A stretch of 35,516 bases of DNA, taken from assembly GCA_001689405.1 (NCBI GenBank), contig LUJO01000041.1:1-35516 (forward strand), read 5' to 3'. The DNA comes from Candidatus Homeothermus arabinoxylanisolvens. GTDB taxonomy: Bacteria; Bacteroidota; Bacteroidia; Bacteroidales; Muribaculaceae. The notes beneath the pieces are model-generated. The model was not told the DNA's origin. It saw only the letters and a list, made by a program, of their open reading frames with translations, and made no database searches. Made by a program: the position numbers and the translations under genes. Below, in pieces: positions 8,169 through 14,830 of the stretch. How positions within the stretch are numbered: the first letter of the stretch is position 1; each line of letters begins with the position of its first letter.

Positions 8169-8237
8169 TCAGTATTGCCATCGATAATTATTACCGATGC
8201 GCCACCAATATGCATTATATGTCATGTGAGCTAACAT
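8169..8237 (-). CDS. trpL: trp operon leader peptide (Trp-rich)
   Basis: A 22-codon ORF starts at the ATG at 8237 and stops with TGA at 8171-8169, just downstream of the promoter. It has tandem Trp codons at positions 11-12 (AYWWRIG) and a third at position 20 (NYRWQY). With ample tryptophan the ribosome reaches the stop and covers TCGATGGC (codons 18-21), so the terminator at 8077-8110 forms. When Trp-tRNA is scarce the ribosome stalls at WW and masks the preceding ATCG (codon 14 region), which could otherwise pair with CGAT. TCGATGGC is then free to sequester the terminator arm and trpBEGDCFA is transcribed. The sequence elements are seen directly; the mechanism is inferred from classical trp attenuation. 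Confidence 0.88.
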   Translation of the reverse strand: MLAHMTYNAYWWRIGNNYRWQY

Positions 8238-8255
8238 TGTCGTATTTTGTTATGG

Positions 8256-8286
8256 CAAATTTACAAAATATATAATAAAATACAAA
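8256..8286 (-). promoter_or_regulatory. trp operon promoter
   Basis: On the minus strand a -33 TTTG (8283-8286) and the -7 TAAATTTG (8256-8263) are separated by 19 bp, a full match to the Bacteroidetes consensus. Transcription would start near 8249, a few bases before the leader ORF. I see no palindromic TrpR-type operator around it, consistent with control by attenuation. Confidence 0.85.
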
Positions 8287-8348
8287 TGTTATGACATAAA
8301 AGTTTCGCGAAATATTAAAAAATGTCGCAAAATGATGCGGTATACATA

Positions 8349-8378
8349 TATTATATAAGAAAGTATTATATAAGAAAG
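8349..8378. repeat. Perfect 15-bp tandem duplication
   Basis: TATTATATAAGAAAG is present twice without a gap (8349-8363 and 8364-8378) in the intergenic space between the divergent trp and rubrerythrin promoters. It may be slippage, or a duplicated regulatory site for the rubrerythrin gene about 90 bp downstream. I could not recognise a consensus promoter for that gene. Confidence 0.9.
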
Positions 8379-8464
8379 CCGCCATGATTTAATATTATGG
8401 TCCATGAACATTACGGTATGGTGCGATGTTAAAAGAGTATAATTAAAATAACGAAAATATTATC

Positions 8465-9046
8465 ATGGATAAAAAGAGCATCAAAGGTACCGAGACGGAG
8501 AAAAATCTTCTGAAGTCTTTTGCCGGTGAATCACAGGCCCGCGGCCGTTATACTATATTTGCCGAAGTAGCCAAAAATGAAGGATATGAGCAGATTGCAG
8601 CCATATTCCTTGAAACGGCCGAACAGGAGTATGCCCATGCCAAGAGCTTTTTCAGCTTCCTTGACGAGGGTATGCTTGAGATAACCGCTTCCTATCCGGC
8701 CGGCCCTGTCGGCGATACCGCCCGTAATCTTCGTGAGGCGGCAGCCGGAGAGCATGAGGAGTGGGCCGACATGTACCTCGGTTTTGCCAAAGTGGCGCAG
8801 GATGAAGGTTTCCCCCGTATAGCCTCCCACTTCAAGCTTGTCGCTTCCGTGGAGCAGCAGCATGAGGCCCGTTATCTTAAACTTCTCGAACGAGTCGAGA
8901 GCGATAACGTATTTAAGGATGACGAGGAGGAAGAATGGCAGTGCCGTTACTGCGGTTATGTGCACCGCGGCAAATCGGCTCCCGGAAAATGCCCGGTATG
9001 CGGCAAGGAGCAGGCTTACTTTGAACGTAAGAAAACTAATTACTGA
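8465..9046 (+). CDS. rbr: Rubrerythrin
   Basis: This cytoplasmic non-haem iron peroxidase reduces hydrogen peroxide in anaerobes. Residues 1-145 are a ferritin-like four-helix bundle with diiron ligands in AGES (E22), EYAH (E55/H58), GEHEEW and VEQQHE (E130/H133). Residues 158-187 are a rubredoxin-like domain with C160-X2-C163 and C176-P-V-C179 binding one iron. The 193 residues match classical rubrerythrin. The start follows an A-rich stretch. It is monocistronic, with a hairpin after the stop. The neighbouring polyferredoxin and OxyR-type remnant suggest an oxidative-stress neighbourhood. Confidence 0.96.
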   Translation: MDKKSIKGTETEKNLLKSFAGESQARGRYTIFAEVAKNEGYEQIAAIFLETAEQEYAHAKSFFSFLDEGMLEITASYPAGPVGDTARNLREAAAGEHEEWADMYLGFAKVAQDEGFPRIASHFKLVASVEQQHEARYLKLLERVESDNVFKDDEEEEWQCRYCGYVHRGKSAPGKCPVCGKEQAYFERKKTNY

Positions 9047-9078
9047 TAGTTGATCTGTTTTGTTGGAATATTATAATC

Positions 9079-9112
9079 GTGGCCGGGCCGTCGAATGAGA
9101 CTCCCCGGCCAC
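9079..9112. terminator. GC-rich hairpin between convergent genes
   Basis: GTGGCCGGG (9079-9087) pairs with CCCGGCCAC (9104-9112), a 9-bp stem with a 16-nt loop. The following sequence (AACTTTAT) is only moderately T-rich. It lies between the 3' ends of rubrerythrin and the convergent polyferredoxin gene and probably ends transcription from the rubrerythrin side. Confidence 0.55.
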
Positions 9113-9164
9113 AACTTTATATATGCCGTCCCGGCATGTATATACCTGTCGAAAAAGCGTCGGT

Positions 9165-9845
9165 TTATTTATGTTTTAGTGTCATTATCTTTAACGGACA
9201 CGCGGTAACACATCGGCCACACTTGATACAATCGGCGTGAAGGTATCCGGATTCATTTCCGCGGCAGTCATAAGGTGTAAGCTGCATGGGACATACCCTC
9301 GCGCAACTCTTGCATTTCATTTGGCAGGTATGATCTACATGAATGTTTTTAAAGTTATGAGGCAGGGGTGTGCCTTTGGGCGATATCCATGATGACAATG
9401 TGCCCATCGGGCAGAATGAACACCATGTGCGCGGTGCATATATGAATGAAAGTATGACGCCGATCACAGTGGTTACTAATATTATGTTCCAGAATACACG
9501 GCCTATGGCGTTCAAGTCGCTTCCTGCAAAATACATCTGCACCCCGAAGACAGTGAAGATGAACAGTACCATAAACAGCCGGAAGCCGAATGTTCTTACG
9601 AATCCGGGTATAGGCCGGTGAGGAGAGTATTTAGCCAGCAAGCGGTCATAGAGATTGCCGCGCGGGCAGGCGTTTCCACACCACCAACGTCCTCGCTTTA
9701 CGGCAAAAGCAACGGGCGCAATCATACATATCAATGCTATAATGCCGATAACGGGATAGAAATAACCTATCGCAAGATAGGCAATAAGTATCCAATATAA
9801 ATAAGGCCCTTTTGCGGGCATGGGTCTGTGAAAACGTTTAGTCAT
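9165..9845 (-). CDS. NapH/CcoG-like membrane polyferredoxin (4Fe-4S)
   Basis: A 226-residue membrane iron-sulfur protein. It has hydrophobic segments around residues 14-30, 32-49, 88-107 and 117-136. Two CxxxCP/CxxCP motifs follow membrane segments (C56-GNA-C60-P and C142-SF-C145-P), as in NapH. The C-terminal domain is a two-cluster ferredoxin, with C174/C178/C181/C185 and C206/C209/C212/C216. NapH-type proteins pass electrons from quinol to periplasmic reductases. No nap or other reductase gene is adjacent, so the partner is unknown; a redox or stress role is only suggested by neighbouring rubrerythrin and OxyR-like sequence. It is transcribed divergently from that regulator. Confidence 0.8.
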   Translation of the reverse strand: MTKRFHRPMPAKGPYLYWILIAYLAIGYFYPVIGIIALICMIAPVAFAVKRGRWWCGNACPRGNLYDRLLAKYSPHRPIPGFVRTFGFRLFMVLFIFTVFGVQMYFAGSDLNAIGRVFWNIILVTTVIGVILSFIYAPRTWCSFCPMGTLSSWISPKGTPLPHNFKNIHVDHTCQMKCKSCARVCPMQLTPYDCRGNESGYLHADCIKCGRCVTACPLKIMTLKHK

Positions 9846-9867
9846 GTATGTGATATTTTATTTATGG

Positions 9868-9875
9868 CAAAATTA
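9868..9875 (-). promoter_or_regulatory. -7 box for the polyferredoxin gene
   Basis: TAATTTTG on the minus strand matches TAnnTTTG and lies about 20 bp before the ATG at 9845. A TTGT about 19 bp upstream may act as a degenerate -33 element. Confidence 0.6.
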
Positions 9876-9909
9876 TACATTGGATGATTTATCGACAACA
9901 TATTTTTGC

Positions 9910-9917
9910 TATATTTG
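9910..9917 (+). promoter_or_regulatory. -7 box for the OxyR-like remnant
   Basis: TATATTTG matches TAnnTTTG and lies 25 bp before the ATG at 9943. The -33 position has only a partial match (TTTA near 9888). It is divergent from the polyferredoxin promoter. Confidence 0.55.
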
Positions 9918-9942
9918 CATAGAAATAATCTATTGTAGGGCT

Positions 9943-10311
9943 ATGACTCTCCAGCAACTCAGATATATAGTGTCAATTGACCGTTACCGTAACTTTGCAA
10001 AAGCGGCGGAGGCTCTTGACATCACTCAGCCGACACTGAGTTCTTTGCTTCAAAAGCTTGAACAGGAGCTTGATGTGCGTATATTCGAGCGGACCATACC
10101 TGAAATGCACATACCTATGCTAAGTGAAAAGCAGCGTGACAACGTGCGCCGTATCGACGGTGACTATCTGTCGCAACGCAGAGTATCGCTTTATCTGCGT
10201 CATGATTTTATCAGAGAGAAAATACTCAACAGTATAATACAGTTGTTGGCTGTGTTTATACCCGGCGATATGCTTGATGCCGGAGTGCGCAATAAGACTC
10301 TGCGGCTGTAG
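9943..10311 (+). pseudogene. OxyR-type LysR regulator with internal deletion
   Basis: The first 51 residues are an intact LysR-family winged helix (MTLQQLRYIVSIDRYRNFAK, then QPTLSSLLQKLEQELDVRIFERT). Directly after ERT the sequence jumps, in frame, to what looks like the C-terminal end of a Bacteroidales OxyR (IPEMHIPML, VSLYLRHDFIREKILN, FIPGDMLD). About 180 residues covering the linker and most of the peroxide-sensing domain, including the redox cysteines, are missing: 122 residues remain against about 305. The ATG at 9943 is the family start; an upstream open stretch is not family-like. It is probably a deletion pseudogene. Because the frame is preserved, a short DNA-binding product is conceivable. 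Confidence 0.75.
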
Positions 10312-10345
10312 AACAATCGTTTACCACTATAAATATTAAACGAAA

Positions 10346-10369
10346 GTACGCCGGTTGCCGGCGGCGTAC
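10346..10369 (+). terminator. Weak hairpin after the regulator remnant
   Basis: GTACGCCG and CGGCGTAC form an 8-bp stem with an 8-nt loop. There is no T-run, so termination is uncertain. Confidence 0.3.
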
Positions 10370-10402
10370 AAAGTGCTGGCATGCAGTTGGATGACCCGGT
10401 GA

Positions 10403-10512
10403 ATGTTACGTATGCAGACGGGTTTGTAACTGTTTGAATCAAGGATGTGTCGTTGGCAAAGGCGTGTGTTACGCGGATATTGTTTATTAAGGCTGTGGTT
10501 TAGATACTTTTG
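10403..10512 (+). promoter_or_regulatory. GH5 promoter with four 21-bp-spaced half-sites
   Basis: GTTAC at 10405, GTAAC at 10426, GTGTC at 10447 and GTTAC at 10468 lie exactly 21 bp apart. The -7 box TACTTTTG is at 10505-10512, 37 bp after the last repeat, and the GH5 start is 30 bp further on. The -33 position is poor, as expected for an activator-dependent promoter. The arrangement matches the arrays before susC (14421-14529) and GH127/146 (28885-28951), suggesting one shared regulator. The inner two copies are imperfect. Confidence 0.65.
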
Positions 10513-10542
10513 CGAAGTATTCTTAACCAAGAGTCTTGATAG

Positions 10543-12615
10543 ATGAAGAGCGTGGCAAATTCAGTAATGCGTCGGGCGCTTTTTGTGCTCTTATTGATGA
10601 TGGCTGTGCCGGTGTCGGCATGGGAGGGTATGCCTATGCCGGAATTGCATGTCGACGGACGTTATCTTGTGGATGCTGACGGCAAGAGGGTGAATTTGCA
10701 TGGTTTTGCACAGACCTACAGCCCGTGGTTCAACGAGCGTGGCACCAAGTGGAGCAATTATGATGTAAATGCATGTCTGCGCTACAACAAACAGAAAATA
10801 GACGAGATACTGGCCGCCGGTTGGAAGATGAATTTCCTCCGTCTGCATATGGACCCATATTGGTCCAACAGACCCGGGGCATCGGTGTCGGGCGAGAATG
10901 ATATATCCGCGTTTGATTTCGCCCGCTTCTGCAAATATCTTAACGAAGTGTTTGTGCCTATGGTGGAATATGCCATATCCAAGGGCTTGTATGTCGTGAT
11001 GCGTCCGCCGGGAGTTTGTCCGCAGACTATAGCCGTCGGCGATGATTATCATAAGTATCTGAAGAAAGTATGGAGCCATGTGGCAGCCCACGGTAAGTTG
11101 AAAAACAATCATGGCGTGATGTTTGAGCTGGCCAATGAGCCGATCAATATAAAAGGTACCGACGGCACGACAGGCAGCTCTACTCAGCCTCAGTTTGACA
11201 GCCTTAAGGCATTTTTTCAGGAAATTGTCGATGCCATGAGGGCCAAGGGTTGCAATAATATATTGTGGATACCCGGACTGGCCTATCAGTCCAGCTACAG
11301 CGGCTATGCCGTAAACCCGATAGAGGGCGATAACATAGGCTATGCCGTGCATGCTTATCCCGGTTGGTTCGGGAGCGATGCCGAGCAGCCGAGTCAGGAA
11401 CTCGGAGGAGTGATGGGCGGCGGTTACGAAGGTTTCCGTGACGGCTGGCAGAAGCAGGTGGCTCCTGTGGCCGATTTTGCCCCCGTTATGGTTACGGAGA
11501 TGGACTGGGCGCCGGCTAAATATGACTCGTCTTGGGGTAAAAGCATAACCGGCGAGGCTTATGGCACAGGGTTCGGCGCCAATTTCAAATGTATAACCGA
11601 CCGTTCGGGCAATGTCAGCTGGTTGCTGTTTACAGGCGCGGAGCTGCTTGCCAAGTTCAAGGATATACCCGGTACTCCCGGTGCATATACATTTCTCAAC
11701 GATCCCGAGGCTTGTCCTTGGCCGGTCTATCACTGGTATCAGGATTATGCGGCCGGCGACGGGCAGGAGGGAGATGTGGACCATATCGAATGTCGCGACG
11801 GCAGCGACCTGACTATACTGACCGGCAGCCGTTTCCCCGTGACAGTCAATGCCGTTTACACGGACGGAAGCAAGCGCGACATTACCATGAGCGCTTCATA
11901 CAAGTCATCTTTGTCCGATGCTGTCGATGTCGCTACCCCGGGTACTTTGTTTGCCCGCAGCGACGGCAATGCTCTTGTCACGGTCACATATACCGACGGC
12001 CGTTCGATAACACACTCTGCCGATATATCCGTGACTGCGACAACTTTCCCTTTGATAAAAGGACTGTTCAATCCATCCATATTTGAGACGGGCACATTCA
12101 ATGAGTCGACCGGCGAGGTGACTACGGGTAAATACGGTTTTGCCGGGTGGAGGTATAACGGCGGTGCCGATATGTCGGCATATAAATATTGTGTGGTAAA
12201 ACTTGGCGGTACATATGGCTCGGGCCTGTCATTCCGCATTTTCGATGTCGACAATTACTGGGATGACCCGTTCATGATTGACGCCACGTCCAAGCGCTCC
12301 GTTGTAGTGAAGCTGCAAGAGATGTATTCTGACAAAAATCGGCGCAAGCTTGATCCTTCGCACATATATATAGCCGGTTTCTGGAGCTTGGGGGGCACAC
12401 CGTTTGTAATCGAGAAGGTGTATCTGACCAACAATGACGATTATTCCGAGATGACCGCCATAGAGCTTCCCGAAGCAGACAATGACGGGCCGGTCGATGT
12501 GTACACGCTCGGAGGACTGAGAGTGCGCTCGCAAGTGAAAAGATGTGAGGCTGTCGAGGGATTGCCGTCGGGCATATACATCGTGGGCCGCGAAAAAGTT
12601 GTAGTTGAACGATAA
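10543..12615 (+). CDS. GH5 family glycoside hydrolase, multidomain, exported
   Basis: A 690-residue exported GH5 (cellulase-superfamily) enzyme. The signal peptide is about residues 1-26 (VPVSA-W). The catalytic TIM barrel spans about 30-405, with acid/base Glu199 in FELANEP and nucleophile Glu319 in VTEMDW. A bacterial Ig-like domain (about 415-500) and a beta-sandwich, CBM-like domain (about 505-635) follow. The last 40 residues (VYTLGGLRVR, then GLPSGIYIVG) resemble a type IX secretion sorting domain, so it may be carried to the surface by T9SS and not as a lipoprotein. Subfamily and exact beta-glycan specificity cannot be set from sequence by eye; the setting suggests xylan. It is transcribed with the GH43 gene 15 bp downstream. 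Confidence 0.85.
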   Translation: MKSVANSVMRRALFVLLLMMAVPVSAWEGMPMPELHVDGRYLVDADGKRVNLHGFAQTYSPWFNERGTKWSNYDVNACLRYNKQKIDEILAAGWKMNFLRLHMDPYWSNRPGASVSGENDISAFDFARFCKYLNEVFVPMVEYAISKGLYVVMRPPGVCPQTIAVGDDYHKYLKKVWSHVAAHGKLKNNHGVMFELANEPINIKGTDGTTGSSTQPQFDSLKAFFQEIVDAMRAKGCNNILWIPGLAYQSSYSGYAVNPIEGDNIGYAVHAYPGWFGSDAEQPSQELGGVMGGGYEGFRDGWQKQVAPVADFAPVMVTEMDWAPAKYDSSWGKSITGEAYGTGFGANFKCITDRSGNVSWLLFTGAELLAKFKDIPGTPGAYTFLNDPEACPWPVYHWYQDYAAGDGQEGDVDHIECRDGSDLTILTGSRFPVTVNAVYTDGSKRDITMSASYKSSLSDAVDVATPGTLFARSDGNALVTVTYTDGRSITHSADISVTATTFPLIKGLFNPSIFETGTFNESTGEVTTGKYGFAGWRYNGGADMSAYKYCVVKLGGTYGSGLSFRIFDVDNYWDDPFMIDATSKRSVVVKLQEMYSDKNRRKLDPSHIYIAGFWSLGGTPFVIEKVYLTNNDDYSEMTAIELPEADNDGPVDVYTLGGLRVRSQVKRCEAVEGLPSGIYIVGREKVVVER

Positions 12616-12630
12616 ATATAATTATATATA

Positions 12631-14295
12631 ATGAGAAAACTGTTGATAAATATTTTGGCGCTGGCGATGGCCGTAAGTCCTTCGGTCCTGAACGCCGAAA
12701 ATCTCGATGACAGCCGCATGGTCAACCCCATGCTGTGGGCCGACGTCCCCGATCCCGATGTGATAAGGGTGGGAGAGTACTTCTACATGGTCACGACCAC
12801 CATGCATCTTATGCCGGGCTGCCCCGTGATGCGGTCGCGCGACCTTGTCAACTGGGAGGTGATCAGCTACGTGTTTGACACCCTTGACGACTCGCCCTAT
12901 TATCGTCTTGAGGGAGGTACCGTATACGGCAAGGGGCAGTGGGCCACTTCGCTCCGTTATCACGACGGCATGTTCTATGTGCTTTTTTCGCCTAACGACC
13001 AACCTTATCGCTCGTATATATACAAAACCGCCGACCCGGCGGGAGAGTGGACATTGGTGTCGCGTACCGACCACTTCCATGACTCGTCATTGCTGTTTGA
13101 TGATGACGGGCGCGTGTATGTCTACTCCGGGTCAGGCGCCATTACGCTCACCGAACTGCAACCCGATCTCAGCTGTGTTAAACCCGATGGTGTGAAGAAA
13201 TGTGTGATTGATCGCGACGCCTTTGAGCCCGGGTTGCATGAGGGGAGTCGTGCCATAAAATACAACGGCAAGTACTATCTGCTCATCATAGCTTGGCCGC
13301 AGGGTGGTCCGCGCCGGCAGCTCTGTTACCGCGCCGACAGCATTACCGGGCCTTACGAGCCTATGGTCATACTTCAGGATGCCTTTGCCGGATTTCCTTA
13401 TGTAGGTCAGGGCTGTATTGTCGATGATGCGGCCGGCAACTGGTGGGGCGTCATCTTCCAAGACCGCGGCGGAGTGGGGCGTGTGCTCACTCTTGTACCC
13501 TGCCGGTGGACCGACGGATGGCCTATGCTCGGCGATGACAAGGGCCGTGTGCCCCTTGTGGTCGAAAAGCCGGTGGCCGGAGAATATTCGTCAGGTATAG
13601 TCACTTCCGATGACTTTACTTCGTCGAAGCTGCACAAAAACTGGCAGTGGAACCACTGCCCCGTCAACGAGGCTTGGTCGCTCGACGAAGCCCCCGGATG
13701 CCTGCGCCTCAAGACCTCGCGCGTGGTGTCAAACATATATGAGGCTCCCAATACCGTGAGCCAGCGCATGGAGGGTCCCGAATGTGAAGGAGTTGTAAAG
13801 GTCGACATATCGCACATGCACACCGGCGATGTAGCCGGTTTCGGAGCCTTCAACGGACACTCCGGACTACTGTCGGTAACAAAACGTCCCGACGGCCACT
13901 ACCTGACCTTGACGGCCGCGACTGTCAATTTCAAGAATGACAGCAAGATAATCGACAGCGTCGATGAGGAGGTCATGCACAGCGTCAAGCTCCCGGCCGG
14001 AGCAGGCAGCATATATCTGCGCATCACCGCCGACTTCCGTACTGGCCGTGACATAGCGAAGTTCGCCTACAGCACCGACGGCATCGACTGGACCGACACC
14101 GGCCGCGAGTTCAAGATGCGGTTTGACTACAGGCGCTTGTTCATGGGCACCCGCTTTGCCATTTACAACTACGCCACCGAAGCCCCCGGCGGTTATGTCG
14201 ACATCGACCGCTTCGACTACCGCAGAGTGCCCAATACAGTGTCAGACATGGCCGGAGCGTTAACAAATATGAATCATACAGGTATTTTTAGGTAA
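12631..14295 (+). CDS. GH43 xylosidase/arabinofuranosidase with C-terminal beta-sandwich
   Basis: A 554-residue exported GH43 enzyme with a signal peptide of about 22 residues (SVLNA-E). The five-bladed propeller spans about 30-320, with catalytic base Asp41 in VPDPDVIR, pKa-modulating Asp151 in FHDSSLLFDDDG and acid Glu204 in HEGSRA. Residues about 330-540 form the concanavalin-like C-terminal domain common in beta-xylosidase and arabinofuranosidase subfamilies (close to GH43_10/12 by architecture, uncertain). It would release xylose or arabinose from oligosaccharides in the periplasm. It is the second gene of the GH5-GH43 unit, with a terminator about 60 bp downstream. Confidence 0.88.
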   Translation: MRKLLINILALAMAVSPSVLNAENLDDSRMVNPMLWADVPDPDVIRVGEYFYMVTTTMHLMPGCPVMRSRDLVNWEVISYVFDTLDDSPYYRLEGGTVYGKGQWATSLRYHDGMFYVLFSPNDQPYRSYIYKTADPAGEWTLVSRTDHFHDSSLLFDDDGRVYVYSGSGAITLTELQPDLSCVKPDGVKKCVIDRDAFEPGLHEGSRAIKYNGKYYLLIIAWPQGGPRRQLCYRADSITGPYEPMVILQDAFAGFPYVGQGCIVDDAAGNWWGVIFQDRGGVGRVLTLVPCRWTDGWPMLGDDKGRVPLVVEKPVAGEYSSGIVTSDDFTSSKLHKNWQWNHCPVNEAWSLDEAPGCLRLKTSRVVSNIYEAPNTVSQRMEGPECEGVVKVDISHMHTGDVAGFGAFNGHSGLLSVTKRPDGHYLTLTAATVNFKNDSKIIDSVDEEVMHSVKLPAGAGSIYLRITADFRTGRDIAKFAYSTDGIDWTDTGREFKMRFDYRRLFMGTRFAIYNYATEAPGGYVDIDRFDYRRVPNTVSDMAGALTNMNHTGIFR

Positions 14296-14356
14296 TAAAG
14301 GGTTAATGTTGTTTTAGGAATCTATGAACAGGCACACTGTTTCATTCTATTATGAA

Positions 14357-14382
14357 AGGGCGGAAGGCTCTTCTTTCGCCCT
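14357..14382 (+). terminator. Terminator of the GH5-GH43 unit
   Basis: AGGGCGGAAG and CTTTCGCCCT form a stem of about 10-11 bp (one G-U pair) with a 6-nt loop, followed by ATTTG. It separates the GH5-GH43 transcript from the susC promoter region. Confidence 0.65.
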
Positions 14383-14420
14383 ATTTGTAATAATTTGATT
14401 GACAGCGTACTGTGAAATTG

Positions 14421-14529
14421 ATGTTACATGATTAGAGATTTTTGTTACAGCATTTAGCCTTTAAGTTACTACATAAGAGAGGCGTGTTACGCATTAACTA
14501 AACCGTCTCGCGCGTTTAACATATCTTTG
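14421..14529 (+). promoter_or_regulatory. susC promoter with four perfect 21-bp-spaced GTTAC sites
   Basis: GTTAC begins at 14423, 14444, 14465 and 14486, four identical copies at exactly 21-bp steps (two helical turns). Within each unit a weaker AG-containing box tends to follow about one helical turn later (ATTAGAG, ATTTAGC, ATAAGAG). The -7 box TATCTTTG is at 14522-14529, 36 bp after the last GTTAC, and no good -33 is present. This is the geometry of tandem direct half-sites bound by AraC-type double-HTH domains, found at the C-terminus of the hybrid two-component systems that control many Bacteroidales polysaccharide loci. The binding protein is inferred. Confidence 0.75.
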
Positions 14530-14830
14530 AAACCGGATTTAGATTTTAAATCGTCTTAACAACTGATAAATGAAATCAAAATTAAAGTCAATCGTTATCG
14601 ACAGCCATTTCGTCGCACTCCGATTTTACCGGGCCGCCGCTTTGCCGTGCGGGTCGGACGTTGGCTTTATATTCCATTCGCCAATTAATTAACCTAAATA
14701 TCAACCTTAAACCAAATTGCTTATAGGACAAAAAATCGAGTTTAACTAACCTTAACCGGAGCCGTACACAAGAGCATGGCTCCCATCTTAAAAACCAATT
14801 AAAAAAATTATTCGCTTTAAACAAACTACA
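14530..14830 (+). other. Long 5' leader of susC (about 290 nt, non-coding)
   Basis: Between the -7 box and the susC ATG there are 301 bases without a credible gene. The region contains a GC-rich block (about 14622-14662) in otherwise AT-rich sequence, and a hairpin GGAGCC/GGCTCC (14758-14763/14778-14783) with a 14-nt loop about 48 bp before the ATG. Such a long leader could host post-transcriptional control, but I do not recognise a known riboswitch. Confidence 0.5.

Noticed and set aside
10330..10434. 33-codon open stretch ending in NVTYADGFVTV before the GH5 gene
   Set aside because: It has no start codon near its beginning and no recognisable family, and it overlaps the phased GTTAC operator. 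Chance or a vanished gene end.
10591..11784. Long antisense frame opposite GH5
   Set aside because: It is a codon-bias artefact; the GH5 catalytic motifs on the plus strand settle the coding strand.
14486..14507. GTTAC and CGTC read as an ECF sigma promoter
   Set aside because: The spacing of 13 bp is too short, and the GTTAC belongs to a four-copy phased array.
14588..14824. Minus-strand 78-codon frame in the susC leader
   Set aside because: The composition is not protein-like, it has no promoter and no family motif, and it lies within the untranslated leader.
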